Numbered from the stretch's first letter, positions 1 through 8,758 are shown. The stretch: DNA of 64,000 bases from Bradyrhizobium algeriense (GCF_036924595.1 NZ_JAZHRV010000001.1:2046001-2110000); one strand, 5' to 3'. Notes: generated from the letters alone by a model not told the origin. Numbers and translations: made by a program.

Positions 1-1
1 G

Positions 2-961
2 CTGCCGAGAATCACCATTTTGTATGTTCATGGATGGAAGCACGATGCTGATCCGAAGGACACTGATCTCCAGAATTTCACGCGTTTGATCAATGATCTA
101 CGAAAGCGGCACGAGAACCAGAAATACGTTGTTGGCGTTTATGTCGGATGGAACGCTACGGCTAGATTGCCGGGTTTTCTTGAGAATATCTCATTCTGGG
201 TGAAGAAGAACAATGCCGACCGTATCGCGCAGAGTTCGATCGTGACCAAGATCGTCGGTGCTATCGGGGCCGTGACGAAGGGCGAACCAAATCGGCTCGA
301 CCAGTTTATCGCCATCGGTCATAGCTTTGGATCGCGTGTTCTATTCTCGGCGACAGCTCAATCACTGGTTTATGAGTGCGAGCGTGCGCATCCGGGCTTT
401 CCCACCGGCGAATATAGGATTGTGGAAGGATCAGCAGACGCAGTCATACTTCTTAACCCCGCATTCGAAGCATCCAGGTATACCGCAATTGATGACATCA
501 CGCGCTACGACGAGCATTTTAAGAGAACGCAACCCCCGTTGTTAATTACGGTATCGACTGACAATGATTGGGCAACCAAAATGGCATTTCCGATTGGTCA
601 ATGGCTCGGACTTTCTAGGTCGGAGCGCGAGCTAACAACTCTCGGGAATTACCAGCCGTTTTTTACCCACGATTTGTCTCCGACAAAGAAAGGAAACGTG
701 TCAACCAACAATCTGGCGATGACGGAGGAGTTTTGTGCCGCCGGTCTACGTCTGACGCGGCTCGCGAATGGCAGCGTTCGGCGAGTTGTGCAGGCGCAAA
801 ATCCATTCGTGGTGGCCCGGACGACGAAGGCGGTCATCGATGGTCACAATGGAATCTGGGCGGCCGATTTCAGGGCTTGGCTTGTTGAGTTGATCGGCGC
901 GCTCGAAACTAAAAACGAGCAGGCAGCAGCTGAAAAGGTCGCCGCCGCCGAATCTGCATAA
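2..961 (+). CDS. alpha/beta-hydrolase-fold protein, 5'-truncated by window edge
   Basis: The reading frame is open from base 2, so the gene begins outside the window; a TTG at 20 is an internal codon (Ile-Leu-Tyr-Val-His-Gly-Trp runs through it). The beta-strand followed by HGW (an oxyanion-type HG motif) and the nucleophile elbow GHSFGS at about residue 100 counted from that TTG identify a serine hydrolase of the alpha/beta fold. The probable catalytic Ser is in GHS; the Asp and His partners cannot be fixed by eye. The C-terminus is Ala/Glu-rich. I cannot name a substrate. The codons are visibly AT-richer than in the genes that follow, which could mean horizontal acquisition. It converges on the transglutaminase-like gene, with only about ten bases between their stop codons. 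Confidence 0.6.
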   Translation: MPRITILYVHGWKHDADPKDTDLQNFTRLINDLRKRHENQKYVVGVYVGWNATARLPGFLENISFWVKKNNADRIAQSSIVTKIVGAIGAVTKGEPNRLDQFIAIGHSFGSRVLFSATAQSLVYECERAHPGFPTGEYRIVEGSADAVILLNPAFEASRYTAIDDITRYDEHFKRTQPPLLITVSTDNDWATKMAFPIGQWLGLSRSERELTTLGNYQPFFTHDLSPTKKGNVSTNNLAMTEEFCAAGLRLTRLANGSVRRVVQAQNPFVVARTTKAVIDGHNGIWAADFRAWLVELIGALETKNEQAAAEKVAAAESA

Positions 962-971
962 CGAGCTGCAG

Positions 972-1808
972 TTACGACTGGCTCTGCCACTGGCCCGGCC
1001 GCCCGGCCTGTTCGACCTTGACCGCCACCGTCAGCGTCTCCGCGCCGCCGCCATAGCGGGTGCCGCGCACCGGTGCGGCGCCGAGGTAGTCCAGCCCGAT
1101 GGCGACACGGGCATGGGCGTCGGTGGTGCAGAGGCCGTTGGCGGCATCGAAGCCGACCCAGCCGAGGTCAGGCACGTAGGCTTCCGCCCAGGCGTGGCCG
1201 GCCTGCTGGTGCACCGTGCCGTCGGAGCGCAGGAAGTGACCGGAGACGAAGCGCGCCGGAACGCCGCCGGAGCGCGCGCAGGCGATAAAGATGTGGGCGT
1301 AGTCCTGGCAGACGCCGCGCTTGAGCGCGAAAGCTTCCGCCGCCGAGGTGCCTGAATTGGTGGGGTCCTCGTCGAACGTCATGTGCTCGTTGATCTGCAC
1401 CATCAGCGCATGCAGGAAGCCGAGCACGTCGCCGTCGGACTCCGAGCGCATCTCGCGGGCGAAAGTCGCCATCGCCGGATTGACTTCGGTGAGCGCGGTC
1501 TGGCGCAGGAACAGGCCAGGAGGAAAGCGCTCATCGGTGCCGCGCAGCACGCCGCCGGTGTCGTGGGTTTCGATCAGGCCTTCGACGCGGATGGTGAGGT
1601 CGGCGATCGGCCCGTGCGTCAAGACATGCGTGACGTTGCCGAACGCGTCCTGATGCATGTCGAGCCGGGAATCGGTGGAAACGTCGATCTGCCACTCGGC
1701 GACATACTGTCCGTCATGGCTGCCGGGCGTCATGCGCAAGATCTGGATCACGCCCGAAGCGGGTGGCTCGTAGCGATAGCTGGTGGAATGGGCAATTCGC
1801 AGGCGCAT
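972..1808 (-). CDS. transglutaminase-like family protein (bacterial TGase N-domain plus core)
   Basis: This 278-residue protein has the N-terminal beta domain typical of bacterial transglutaminase-like proteins (begins MRLRIAHSTSYRY). A papain-like transglutaminase core follows, with Cys167 in GVCQDYAH, His205 in AGHAWAEA and Asp221 in GFDAANG as the likely catalytic triad. There is no signal peptide, so it should be cytoplasmic. It is the last gene of a leftward set with the alpha-E and circularly permuted ATP-grasp genes, a combination that recurs in many bacteria and has been predicted to make or process peptide-like amide products. The chemistry is not established; amide hydrolysis or transfer is inferred from the triad. 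A palindromic repeat separates it from the alpha-E gene. Confidence 0.88.
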   Translation of the reverse strand: MRLRIAHSTSYRYEPPASGVIQILRMTPGSHDGQYVAEWQIDVSTDSRLDMHQDAFGNVTHVLTHGPIADLTIRVEGLIETHDTGGVLRGTDERFPPGLFLRQTALTEVNPAMATFAREMRSESDGDVLGFLHALMVQINEHMTFDEDPTNSGTSAAEAFALKRGVCQDYAHIFIACARSGGVPARFVSGHFLRSDGTVHQQAGHAWAEAYVPDLGWVGFDAANGLCTTDAHARVAIGLDYLGAAPVRGTRYGGGAETLTVAVKVEQAGRPGQWQSQS

Positions 1809-1827
1809 GGCGGAACCAGGTTCGGAT

Positions 1828-1914
1828 CGTCATGCCCGGCCTTGCGCCGGGCATCCACGTCCTTCAGTTGGCATAGCAAGACGTGGATGGCCGGGACAAG
1901 CCCGGCCATGACGG
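1828..1914. repeat. palindromic intergenic repeat, CGTCATG(C)CCGGC family
   Basis: Two inverted arms, each itself a hairpin (CCCGGC...GCCGGG and GGCCGGG...CCCGGCC), flank a short spacer and end in CGTCATG and CATGACGG. The arms also share ATCCACGTC and GACGTGGAT. This is the style of REP element widespread in Bradyrhizobium-type genomes. It sits inside an operon, between the alpha-E and transglutaminase genes, so it could act as a partial terminator or a 3'-end stabiliser. Confidence 0.8.
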
Positions 1915-1940
1915 TGTTTTGCTGCGCGCATCCAAAATCT

Positions 1941-2885
1941 CTAAATCAAATACTGCCTGGTGATGATTTCACCGAGCCGCGCATTATCCGAAATGAATTC
2001 CTGGATGAACTCATGGACGCCGTGCTGGAAGATATCGTCCATATGGCTATGTTCAAGTCGGTTGCGGACGCCGCGGGCGTGGCGCTGGGAGGCGCCCTGG
2101 CGGCCATAGGCGACGCCGATCTGGTCGAGGTTGCGCACCAGATTGCTGTAGCAGCTTGCCAGCGAGCGCGGCAGCGTGTCGTTGAGGATCAGGAGGTCGG
2201 CGATCAGCCAGGGTTTCAGCGTCTCGCGGTAGACCCAGTGATAGGCGGTGAGCGCCGACACCGAGCGCAGGATCGAGGTCCACTGGTAGTAATCCAGAGG
2301 ACCGCCGACATGTTCCTCCTCCGGCAGCAGCACGTGATATTTCACATCGAGAATGCGCGCGGTGTTGTCGGCGCGCTCCAGATGCAGGCCGAGGCGCGAG
2401 AACCAGTAGGCGTCGTTGCGCAGCATGGTCCGGTAGGCCGAACCATCGAACCGCAATGAAGTCTCTTGCACGAAACGGAGGAACCGTGCCAGCTCCTCAC
2501 GGCTCGACGTGCCCTTGCCCCAGACCTCCTGCAATTCGATCCAGGCCGAGTTGATGGTGTCCCACATCTCCGATGTCAGCGCGGTTCGCACCGAGCGCGA
2601 ATTTAGCCGCGCCGCCTCGATGCAGTTCTTGATCGAGGAGGGATTGGCCGGCGAGAACGCCAGATATTCGACGACGTTCTGCTCGGTGGCTTCCTGATAG
2701 GTCTCGTAGAAACTCGCGCTGACGCCGGCGGTCAGGAGCGCCGATTCCCACTCATTGGTTTTGCCGATATAGGCGGCGGGCAGGGCTGTGACGCGCAAGG
2801 TCGCATCGATGGTGCGCGCGATATATTCGGCCCGCTCGACGTAGCGGGCCAGCCAGTACAGGTTTTCGGCAGTGCGCGACAGCAT
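1941..2885 (-). CDS. alpha-E domain-containing protein
   Basis: A 314-residue, largely helical protein beginning MLSRTAENLYWLARYVERAE, which is the characteristic opening of the alpha-E domain (DUF403). It has further family features such as paired Arg/Glu-rich helices and a WHNTLP-like C-terminal region (here SHMDDIFQHGVHEF). The family has no proven biochemical role; it is found almost always beside circularly permuted ATP-grasp proteins and transglutaminase-like proteins, as here. Its stop is followed by a palindromic repeat, and its start lies 16 bases after the ATP-grasp stop, so these two are almost certainly co-transcribed. Cytoplasmic by absence of signal or membrane segments. Confidence 0.88.
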   Translation of the reverse strand: MLSRTAENLYWLARYVERAEYIARTIDATLRVTALPAAYIGKTNEWESALLTAGVSASFYETYQEATEQNVVEYLAFSPANPSSIKNCIEAARLNSRSVRTALTSEMWDTINSAWIELQEVWGKGTSSREELARFLRFVQETSLRFDGSAYRTMLRNDAYWFSRLGLHLERADNTARILDVKYHVLLPEEEHVGGPLDYYQWTSILRSVSALTAYHWVYRETLKPWLIADLLILNDTLPRSLASCYSNLVRNLDQIGVAYGRQGASQRHARGVRNRLEHSHMDDIFQHGVHEFIQEFISDNARLGEIITRQYLI

Positions 2886-2901
2886 ACGAAAATTTCGCTC
2901 T

Positions 2902-4320
2902 CTATTCGTCCAGTATCCAGGTGTCCTTGGTGCCGCCGCCCTGGCTCGAATTGACCACCAGCGAGCCCTCCTTCAGCGCCACCCGCGTCAGGCCGCCCGG
3001 CACGATGGTGACGTGCTGGCTCCCCGTCAGCACGAACGGCCTGAGATCGACATGGCGCGGCGCGAGGCCCGACGCCGTGCAGGTTGGGCAGGTCGACAGC
3101 GCCAGCGTCGGCTGGGCGATAAAGCCTTCGGGCTCGCGCTTGAGCTTGTCACGGAACGCCTCGATCGTCGCCTTTGTCGCGGCGGGGCCGATCAGCATGC
3201 CGTAGCCGCCGGAGCCGTGGACTTCCTTCACTACGAGGTCACCGAGATTGTCGAGCACGTACGCCAGATCCTTCGGCTCGCGGCAGCGCCAGGTCTGCAC
3301 ATTCTTCAGGATCGGCTCTTCGCCGAGATAGAATTTTACGACCTCGGGCATGTAGGAATAGATCGCCTTGTCGTCGGCGATGCCGGTGCCGACCGCGTTG
3401 GCCAGCGTGATGTTGCCGGCCGCATAGGCCGACATCAAGCCGGGTACGCCGAGCGCCGAATCCGGGCGGAAGGTGAGGGGGTCGAGGAAATCGTCATCGA
3501 CGCGGCGGTAGATTACGTCGACGCGTTTGAGCCCCTCGGTGGTGCGCATGAACACCTCGTCGTTCTTGACGACGAGGTCGCGGCCCTCGACCAGCTCGAT
3601 CCCCAATTTGTCTGCGAGGAAGGAGTGTTCGTAATAGGCGGAATTGTAGACGCCGGGCGTCATCAGCGCGACCGTCGGCTCCGCCGAGGCCGAGAGCGGC
3701 GCCACCGAGCGCAGCGCCGACAGCAGTTCGTCGGGATATCGTTCCACCGGTGCGACGCGATGGCGGGCGAACAGGTCCGGAAACAGCCGCATCATAATTT
3801 CGCGGTTTTCCAGCATGTAGGACACGCCCGAGGGCGTCCGCGCGTTGTCTTCCAGCACGATGAAATTGTCGGCGTCGACCCGGACGATGTCGATTCCGGC
3901 GATGTGCACGTAGACGTCGTGCGGCACGCTCTGGCCGTTCATCTCGGGTCGGAACACCGGGTTCTGGAAGATCAGGTCATCGGGAATGATGTTGGCGCGC
4001 AGGATGTCGCGGCCATGATAGATGTCGCGCAGGAACATGTTGAGCGCGCGGACCCGCTGCTTCAGGCCCTTTTCCAGCAGCGTCCATTCCTTGGACGATA
4101 TGATCCGCGGGATCACGTCGAAGGGGATCAGCCGCTCCTGGGCTTCGGCGTCGCCATAGACGGCGAAGGTGATGCCGATCCGGCGGAACAGCAGTTCCGC
4201 CTCCTGGCGGCGATATTCGAGGGCGTCGGGAGGCGTCTCCTTCAGCCAGCGGGAGAGCTCCCGATAGGCCGGGCGGAGGTCGCCGCCGGGGCCATTCATT
4301 TCATCGAACGCTACTGCCAT
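2902..4320 (-). CDS. circularly permuted type-2 ATP-grasp protein
   Basis: This 472-residue protein matches the circularly permuted ATP-grasp family (formerly DUF404/DUF407). It contains LEDNARTPSGVSY at about 156-168, YYEHSFLADKLGIELVEG in the middle, a glycine-rich VKEVHGSGGYGM loop and a C-terminal NSSQGGGTKDTW. ATP-grasp enzymes couple carboxylates to amines through acyl-phosphates; for this subfamily a role in peptide or amide-bond formation is predicted, not shown. It is the promoter-proximal gene of the leftward operon with alpha-E and transglutaminase-like proteins. The ATG at 4320 gives a full-length product. The divergent CinA-like gene begins 221 bases away. Confidence 0.9.
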   Translation of the reverse strand: MAVAFDEMNGPGGDLRPAYRELSRWLKETPPDALEYRRQEAELLFRRIGITFAVYGDAEAQERLIPFDVIPRIISSKEWTLLEKGLKQRVRALNMFLRDIYHGRDILRANIIPDDLIFQNPVFRPEMNGQSVPHDVYVHIAGIDIVRVDADNFIVLEDNARTPSGVSYMLENREIMMRLFPDLFARHRVAPVERYPDELLSALRSVAPLSASAEPTVALMTPGVYNSAYYEHSFLADKLGIELVEGRDLVVKNDEVFMRTTEGLKRVDVIYRRVDDDFLDPLTFRPDSALGVPGLMSAYAAGNITLANAVGTGIADDKAIYSYMPEVVKFYLGEEPILKNVQTWRCREPKDLAYVLDNLGDLVVKEVHGSGGYGMLIGPAATKATIEAFRDKLKREPEGFIAQPTLALSTCPTCTASGLAPRHVDLRPFVLTGSQHVTIVPGGLTRVALKEGSLVVNSSQGGGTKDTWILDE

Positions 4321-4541
4321 AAATCCTGACTATCCCCCAAGTCATTCGACACAGTGCATGACCTGAAGGGATGGTAGCAAGGCTCGGGCCAGCGCGATAT
4401 GCATTGGCTTGCGGCATTTGGTATGGGTGGCCCAGCCGCGCTGCCCTAAAAAAAGGCTGCCGGGTGCTTATTTCGGCAGCAAACCCCAGTGACTTCAAGG
4501 CGTTGCTTGCGCAAAAGTACGGGGACAGGTGGGGAGAGGTC

Positions 4542-5282
4542 ATGAGCGAGATCGTCACGGCGGGTATTCTGGTCATTGGCGACGAGATCCTGTCCGGCCG
4601 GACCAAGGACAAGAACATCGGCTTCATCGCCGAATACCTGACCAATATCGGGATCGACCTCAAGGAGGTCCGCGTCGTCGCCGACGAGGAGGCGGACATC
4701 GTCGATGCCCTTAATGCACTGCGGAATCGATATACCTACGTCTTTACCACCGGCGGCATCGGGCCGACCCATGACGACATTACCGCCGACAGCGTCGCCA
4801 AGGCATTTGGTGTCGGCATCGACCATCACCCGGAGGTGGTGGCGCGGTTCCGCGAGCGCTGGAGCGAGCAGGATTTGAACGAGGCGCGGCTGCGCATGGC
4901 GCGCGTTCCCGACGGCGCCGAACTGATCCAGAGCGCGACCATCCTGGCGCCCGGCTTCAAGCTCGGCAATGTCATCGTGATGGCCGGCATCCCCTCGATC
5001 ATGCAGGCGATGATGGACATCGTCGCGCCCAAGCTGAAATCGGGCGTGCGGATGCTCTCGGACTCGGTCCGCGCCAATGCCCGGGAAGGCGACATCGGCG
5101 GGCCGCTGCGCGAGATCGCCAACGCCCATCCCGACACCATCATCGGCAGCTATCCGTTCCAGGATGAGGACAAGAAGCCGAACACCAACCTCGTCGTCCG
5201 CTCCCGCGATCCCGAAAAGCTCAGCGCCGCGATGGCCGCGGTGAAGGAGATGCTGGCGAACCTGAACATCGCCGCCCGGTAG
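4542..5282 (+). CDS. CinA-like molybdopterin-binding domain protein (competence/damage-inducible protein A family)
   Basis: The 246-residue product has the MoaB/MogA-like fold signature of the CinA N-terminal half: GDEILSGR at 13-20 and [13 protein letters not shown] at 69-81. It lacks the C-terminal nicotinamide-nucleotide amidase domain of full-length CinA, as do many alphaproteobacterial homologues. The start at 4542 is chosen because GGGGAGAGG lies at the right distance upstream; the open frame extends about 170 bases further back but without a family-like N-terminus. Related CinA N-domains hydrolyse ADP-ribose-type pyrophosphates, so a housecleaning role is possible here but is inferred. 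It probably stands alone, although gpt follows 73 bases later on the same strand. Confidence 0.85.
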   Translation: MSEIVTAGILVIGDEILSGRTKDKNIGFIAEYLTNIGIDLKEVRVVADEEADIVDALNALRNRYTYVFTTGGIGPTHDDITADSVAKAFGVGIDHHPEVVARFRERWSEQDLNEARLRMARVPDGAELIQSATILAPGFKLGNVIVMAGIPSIMQAMMDIVAPKLKSGVRMLSDSVRANAREGDIGGPLREIANAHPDTIIGSYPFQDEDKKPNTNLVVRSRDPEKLSAAMAAVKEMLANLNIAAR

Positions 5283-5355
5283 CGGCGGCGGGTGCTCCAA
5301 TTTTGAAGTTTCGCAATACGGAGAACAAAGTGACAGATCGTTCTGGAGCGGGCTC

Positions 5356-5847
5356 ATGACAGCGCCGCCGGAGAAAGCCTTTCCGGTCTCTTGGGACCAG
5401 TTTCACCGGGATTGCCGGGCGTTGACCTGGCGGCTCAACGAGGTCGGGCCGTTTCATGCCATCATCGCGATTACCCGCGGTGGGCTGGTGCCGGCGGCCA
5501 TCGTGGCGCGCGAACTCGGCATTCGCATCATCGATACCGTCTGCATTGCTAGCTACGACCACACCCGGCAGGGTGACCTGAACGTGCTCAAGGGCGTTTC
5601 GACTGAGGTGGCAAAACTCGGTGGCGGCAGCGGCAAGGGGCTGTTGATCGTCGACGACCTCGTCGACACCGGCAAGACCGGGCGGCTGGTGCGTTCGATG
5701 ATGCCGGACGCGCATTTCGCGGCCGTCTATGCCAAGCCGCAGGGCAAGCCGCTGGTCGATACGTTCATTACCGAAGTGTCGCAGGACACCTGGATCCACT
5801 TTCCCTGGGATACTGCGCTGTCGTTCCAGCCGCCGATCCGTCCGTGA
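5356..5847 (+). CDS. gpt: xanthine(-guanine) phosphoribosyltransferase
   Basis: This 163-residue protein has the length and layout of Gpt, a type I phosphoribosyltransferase that converts xanthine or guanine plus PRPP to the nucleotide in purine salvage. Evidence: the PRPP-binding loop [14 protein letters not shown] at 96-109, the cis-peptide region with RGG at 41-43, and the [10 protein letters not shown] flexible loop near 67-75. The C-terminal WIHFPWD is typical of Gpt and contacts the purine. Enteric Gpt is membrane-associated, but no such segment is apparent. It follows the CinA-like gene closely and is succeeded by a palindromic repeat that probably ends the transcript. Confidence 0.92.
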   Translation: MTAPPEKAFPVSWDQFHRDCRALTWRLNEVGPFHAIIAITRGGLVPAAIVARELGIRIIDTVCIASYDHTRQGDLNVLKGVSTEVAKLGGGSGKGLLIVDDLVDTGKTGRLVRSMMPDAHFAAVYAKPQGKPLVDTFITEVSQDTWIHFPWDTALSFQPPIRP

Positions 5848-5868
5848 CGGCGGGGTGATCTTTCTTGC

Positions 5869-5997
5869 CTCGCCCCGCTTGCGGGGAGAGGTCGGATTGC
5901 GAAGCAATCTGGGTGAGGGGGACTCTCCGCGCGGTCGGTGTTCGTGGCGGCAGCCCCTCACCCCGACCCTCTCCCCGCAAGAGCGGGGCGAGGGAGC
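5869..5997. repeat. inverted repeat, CCTCGCCCCGC...GCGGGGCGAGG family
   Basis: The arms CTCGCCCCGCTTGCGGGGAGAG and CTCTCCCCGCAAGAGCGGGGCGAG are inverted with respect to each other, and each also folds on itself. The centre carries GGTGAGGGG and CCCCTCACC. It lies between gpt and the next rightward gene and looks like a mobile or REP-type intergenic palindrome. It encodes no plausible protein. Confidence 0.75.
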
Positions 5998-6008
5998 AGG
6001 TTAAGCGT

Positions 6009-6626
6009 ATGCCCCTCCAAAACCGCGTCACACCCACGGGCGACATCATCGCCACCCCGCATCGCGGGATGTTCACCGGCAATCGCGGCATCATCCACGA
6101 TCCCGCGACAAAAACCTTGCTGAAAAAGCGCTGGTCGAGCCCGACGTGGATCACCTGCGTCTGTGAATTCCGGGGCTGGCGGCGCAAGGTGATGGGCGGG
6201 CGGAGCTGGACCGAGCTGTTCTTCCTCGATGAGGCGACCGCGTTCGCGGCCGGCCATCGTCCCTGTTTCTTCTGTCGCCGCGACGACGCCAACCGGTTTC
6301 GGGCGGCGTGGGAAGCGGGCAATGGCGTTGCGGACATTCGCGCGCGGGAGATGGATAGCGTGTTGCATCGCGAACGGCTGGAGCGCGGGAAGAAGCGGCT
6401 GCATCCGTTGCCGATGCCGGTGGCGCAGTTGCCTGATGGCGCGATGGTGCAGGCGGGGGCGGAGAGTTTTCTGATACTGCAGGGCAAGACGCTGCAGTGG
6501 TCGATGGGTGGTTATCGCAAGGCTGATGGCAGGATCGATGACGCGATGCTGCTGACGCCGCCTCCAACGCTGCGCGCGCTGAGGGCGGGATATCGCCCGG
6601 TGCTGCATCCGAGCGCTACGGAGTAG
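6009..6626 (+). CDS. conserved hypothetical protein with Cys-rich Ada-like motif
   Basis: This 205-residue protein starts at the ATG at 6009, directly after the repeat. I do not recognise a named family with certainty. Visible features are a TWITCVCEF strand near residue 47-55 and the segment AAGHRPCFFCRRDD near 80-93. The latter resembles the GYRPCKxCRP zinc-binding element of Ada-type metal-binding domains, so a structural zinc site is possible (inference). The rest is rich in Arg and shows no membrane segment or signal peptide. The ribosome-binding site is weak (GCAGGTTAAGCGT), and the start may depend on read-through from gpt. Function unknown. Confidence 0.6.
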   Translation: MPLQNRVTPTGDIIATPHRGMFTGNRGIIHDPATKTLLKKRWSSPTWITCVCEFRGWRRKVMGGRSWTELFFLDEATAFAAGHRPCFFCRRDDANRFRAAWEAGNGVADIRAREMDSVLHRERLERGKKRLHPLPMPVAQLPDGAMVQAGAESFLILQGKTLQWSMGGYRKADGRIDDAMLLTPPPTLRALRAGYRPVLHPSATE

Positions 6627-6633
6627 ACTCTCA

Positions 6634-6777
6634 CGCCGTCATTGCCTGCGACAAACGCGAAGCGTTTGCGCAAGGGAGCGAAGCGACGAAGCAATCCATA
6701 CTTTCTTCCTGGCGAGATGGATTGCTTCGCGGAGCCTGTCATCGGGCGCGCATTCGCGCGACCCGTTGGCATGACGG
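6634..6777. repeat. palindromic repeat, CGTCATTGCCTGCGACAAACGC family
   Basis: The element opens with CCGTCATTGCCTGCG and contains the short hairpin AAACGC-GAA-GCGTTT. It continues with GAAGCAATCCAT, and an inverted partner ATGGATTGCTTCG is followed by a terminal CATGACGG. Copies of the same unit occur near 16425 and, inverted, near 23192; a shorter relative is at 8633. It separates two convergent genes. Confidence 0.8.
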
Positions 6778-6779
6778 AG

Positions 6780-7802
6780 CTATCCCAATCGCTCCCGCGC
6801 CAGCTTCGCGCCAGCACCCAGCGCCGCCAGCTTTGCTTCCGCGATATCCCGGCGCATCGGCGCCATGCCGCAATTCGTTGTCGCGACGATGTTGCTGAGC
6901 GGCACGAATTTCGCGACCTGCTCGATCACCTTCACGACATCCTCGGCGGTCTCCACCGTGTCGCTGGCGACGTCGATCACGCCGGCCTGGACCACCTTGC
7001 CGGGGAGCAGCGCCAGCAAATCCAGCGGCACCTTCGAATTGCGACACTCGATCGCGACCTGCTGGATCGGGCTTTTTTCGATCGCCGGGAAAATATCCTC
7101 GTACTGGCGCCACTCGCTGCCCAGCGTTTCCTTCCAGTCGGTATTGGCCTTGATGCCGTAGCCGTAGCAGATGTGGACGGCGGTGGTGCAGGTCAGGCCT
7201 TCGGCGGCGCGCTCGAGCGCCTTGATGCCCCAGTCGGAGACCTCATCCATGAACACGTTGAAGGCGGGCTCGTCGAACTGGATCACGTCGACCCCATCGG
7301 CCTGCAACGCCTTGGCCTCGTTGTTGAGCAGTTCGGCGAAGGCGAACGCCATCTTGACCTTGTCGCCGTAATATTTGTCAGCGACAGTGTCGGCTATGGT
7401 CATCGGGCCGGGCAGGGTGAATTTCAGTTTGCGGGTGGTGTGGGTGCGGGCGACGCGGGCTTCGTCGGCATGGACGCGCCCCCTCAGCGTCAGCGGCGCG
7501 ACCACCTGCGGCACCATCGCCTTGTAGCGGTCTTTGCGGATGCCCATTTCGACCTTGTGAGCGAAATCGATGCCCTCGACCTTCTCCAGGAAGCCGTGGA
7601 CGAAATGCTGGCGCGCCTGCTCGCCCTCGGTGACGATATCGACGCCGGCATCCTCCTGCAGCTTCACCGCCAGCATGGTGGCGTCGCGCTTGGCGCGGGC
7701 GAGCTCGTCGCCTTTCGAGCGCCAGGGGGCCCATAGTGTATTGGGCTCGGCCAGCCATTCCGGCTTCGGCAAAGAGCCTGCGATTGTGGTTGGAAACAGC
7801 AT
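6780..7802 (-). CDS. cobalamin-independent methionine synthase C-domain (MetE-like) protein
   Basis: This 340-residue protein corresponds to the catalytic C-terminal half of MetE alone. Candidate zinc ligands are His210 and Cys212 (VHICYGYG), Glu252 (AIECRN) and Cys311 (TTNCGMAP), equivalent to the His-Cys-Glu-Cys set of MetE; QFDEPAF at 175-181 is the conserved substrate loop. Full MetE is over 700 residues, and the missing N-terminal domain helps bind polyglutamylated methyl-tetrahydrofolate. The methyl donor may therefore differ, as proposed for stand-alone core-MetE proteins. It forms methionine from homocysteine if typical. A promoter is expected in the 116-base divergent gap to the GST gene. 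Confidence 0.85.
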   Translation of the reverse strand: MLFPTTIAGSLPKPEWLAEPNTLWAPWRSKGDELARAKRDATMLAVKLQEDAGVDIVTEGEQARQHFVHGFLEKVEGIDFAHKVEMGIRKDRYKAMVPQVVAPLTLRGRVHADEARVARTHTTRKLKFTLPGPMTIADTVADKYYGDKVKMAFAFAELLNNEAKALQADGVDVIQFDEPAFNVFMDEVSDWGIKALERAAEGLTCTTAVHICYGYGIKANTDWKETLGSEWRQYEDIFPAIEKSPIQQVAIECRNSKVPLDLLALLPGKVVQAGVIDVASDTVETAEDVVKVIEQVAKFVPLSNIVATTNCGMAPMRRDIAEAKLAALGAGAKLARERLG

Positions 7803-7918
7803 GGGGGCCTCCCGTCAGTTCTGATTGAGCGCCTGTCTGCCATGTCTTAAGATCGAGGTACAGAACAACAAAAGTCGCCATCGCGGGGAATATTTCCGCA
7901 TCGACAGCCAGGGGAGCC

Positions 7919-8620
7919 ATGATCGACCTGCATTACGCGCCAACGCCGAATGGCTGGAAAGTCTCGATCATGCTGGAGGAACTCGGGCTTCCCTACCAGG
8001 TCATTCCGGTCAACATCCGCGCCGGCGAGCAGTTCAGGCCGGAATTTCTGGCGATCAGCCCGAATAACCGCATTCCGGCCATCGTGGACCATGAGCCCGC
8101 AGATGGGCAGGGGCCGTTTTCGGTGTTCGAGACCGGCGCGATCCTGATCTATCTCGCCGACAAGACCGGACGTTTTCTGCCCACGGAGATGCGGGCGCGG
8201 TCCCAGGTGATGCAATGGCTGATGTGGCAGATGAGTGGGCTGGGGCCCATGCTCGGCCAGCACGGCCACTTCGCGCTCTATGCGGCGGAGAAGTTTCCCT
8301 ACGCGATCGAGCGCTATCGCGACGAGGCGGCGCGACTTTATGGTGTGCTCGACCGGCAGCTCGGCAAGACCGGCGCCTATGTTGCCGGCGACTACTCGAT
8401 CGCCGACATCGCCTGCTTTCCCTGGACCATGACCCACAAGGCGCAGGGCTTTACGCTCGACGATTACCCGAACGTCAAGCGCTGGTACGCGGAAGTCCGC
8501 GCGCGGCCTAAGGTGCAGACGGGGCTGGCGATCGGCAAGTTCGTGAAAGAGCCGTTCGACGAGGAGGCGCGGCGGAATATGTTCGGTGCGCGCGCGAAGG
8601 AGATGGCGGGCAAAAGGTAG
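7919..8620 (+). CDS. glutathione S-transferase family protein (YfcG/YghU-like)
   Basis: A 233-residue protein with an N-terminal thioredoxin-like GST domain (APTPNGWKVSIMLEELGL at 7-24; NNRIPAIVDH; SVFETGAILIYLAD as the gamma-glutamyl-binding segment) and an all-helical C-terminal domain. The Thr-Pro-Asn at the start of helix 1 is characteristic of the bacterial nu-class (YfcG, YghU) enzymes, which act as glutathione-dependent disulfide or peroxide reductases rather than classical conjugating GSTs. Cytosolic. The start is preceded by GGGGAGCC. It is divergent from the MetE-like gene and separated by a repeat from the isomerase downstream. Confidence 0.9.
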   Translation: MIDLHYAPTPNGWKVSIMLEELGLPYQVIPVNIRAGEQFRPEFLAISPNNRIPAIVDHEPADGQGPFSVFETGAILIYLADKTGRFLPTEMRARSQVMQWLMWQMSGLGPMLGQHGHFALYAAEKFPYAIERYRDEAARLYGVLDRQLGKTGAYVAGDYSIADIACFPWTMTHKAQGFTLDDYPNVKRWYAEVRARPKVQTGLAIGKFVKEPFDEEARRNMFGARAKEMAGKR

Positions 8621-8632
8621 GCCGCCCGCCAC

Positions 8633-8720
8633 GCCGTCATTGCGAGGAGCGAAGCGACGAAGCAATCCATTCTTTCCCCGGGCGGCGCTATGGATTGCTT
8701 CGCTTCGCTCGCAATGACGG
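8633..8720. repeat. palindromic repeat, CGTCATTGCGAGGAGCGAAGC family
   Basis: Inverted arms: CCGTCATTGCGAG...GAAGCAATCCAT on the left and ATGGATTGCTTCGC...CTCGCAATGACGG on the right. It forms a single long hairpin in the gap between the GST and isomerase genes. It is a simpler relative of the element at 6634, lacking the AAACGC-GAA-GCGTTT insert. Confidence 0.85.
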
Positions 8721-8758
8721 TGGAAACAACACGGATCACAAACAACAAAGGAAACCCC

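Noticed and set aside
2872..4329. A 485-codon rightward frame opposite the ATP-grasp gene
   Set aside because: The leftward frame carries all family motifs of the circularly permuted ATP-grasp protein; the rightward product is low-complexity and His/Arg-rich.
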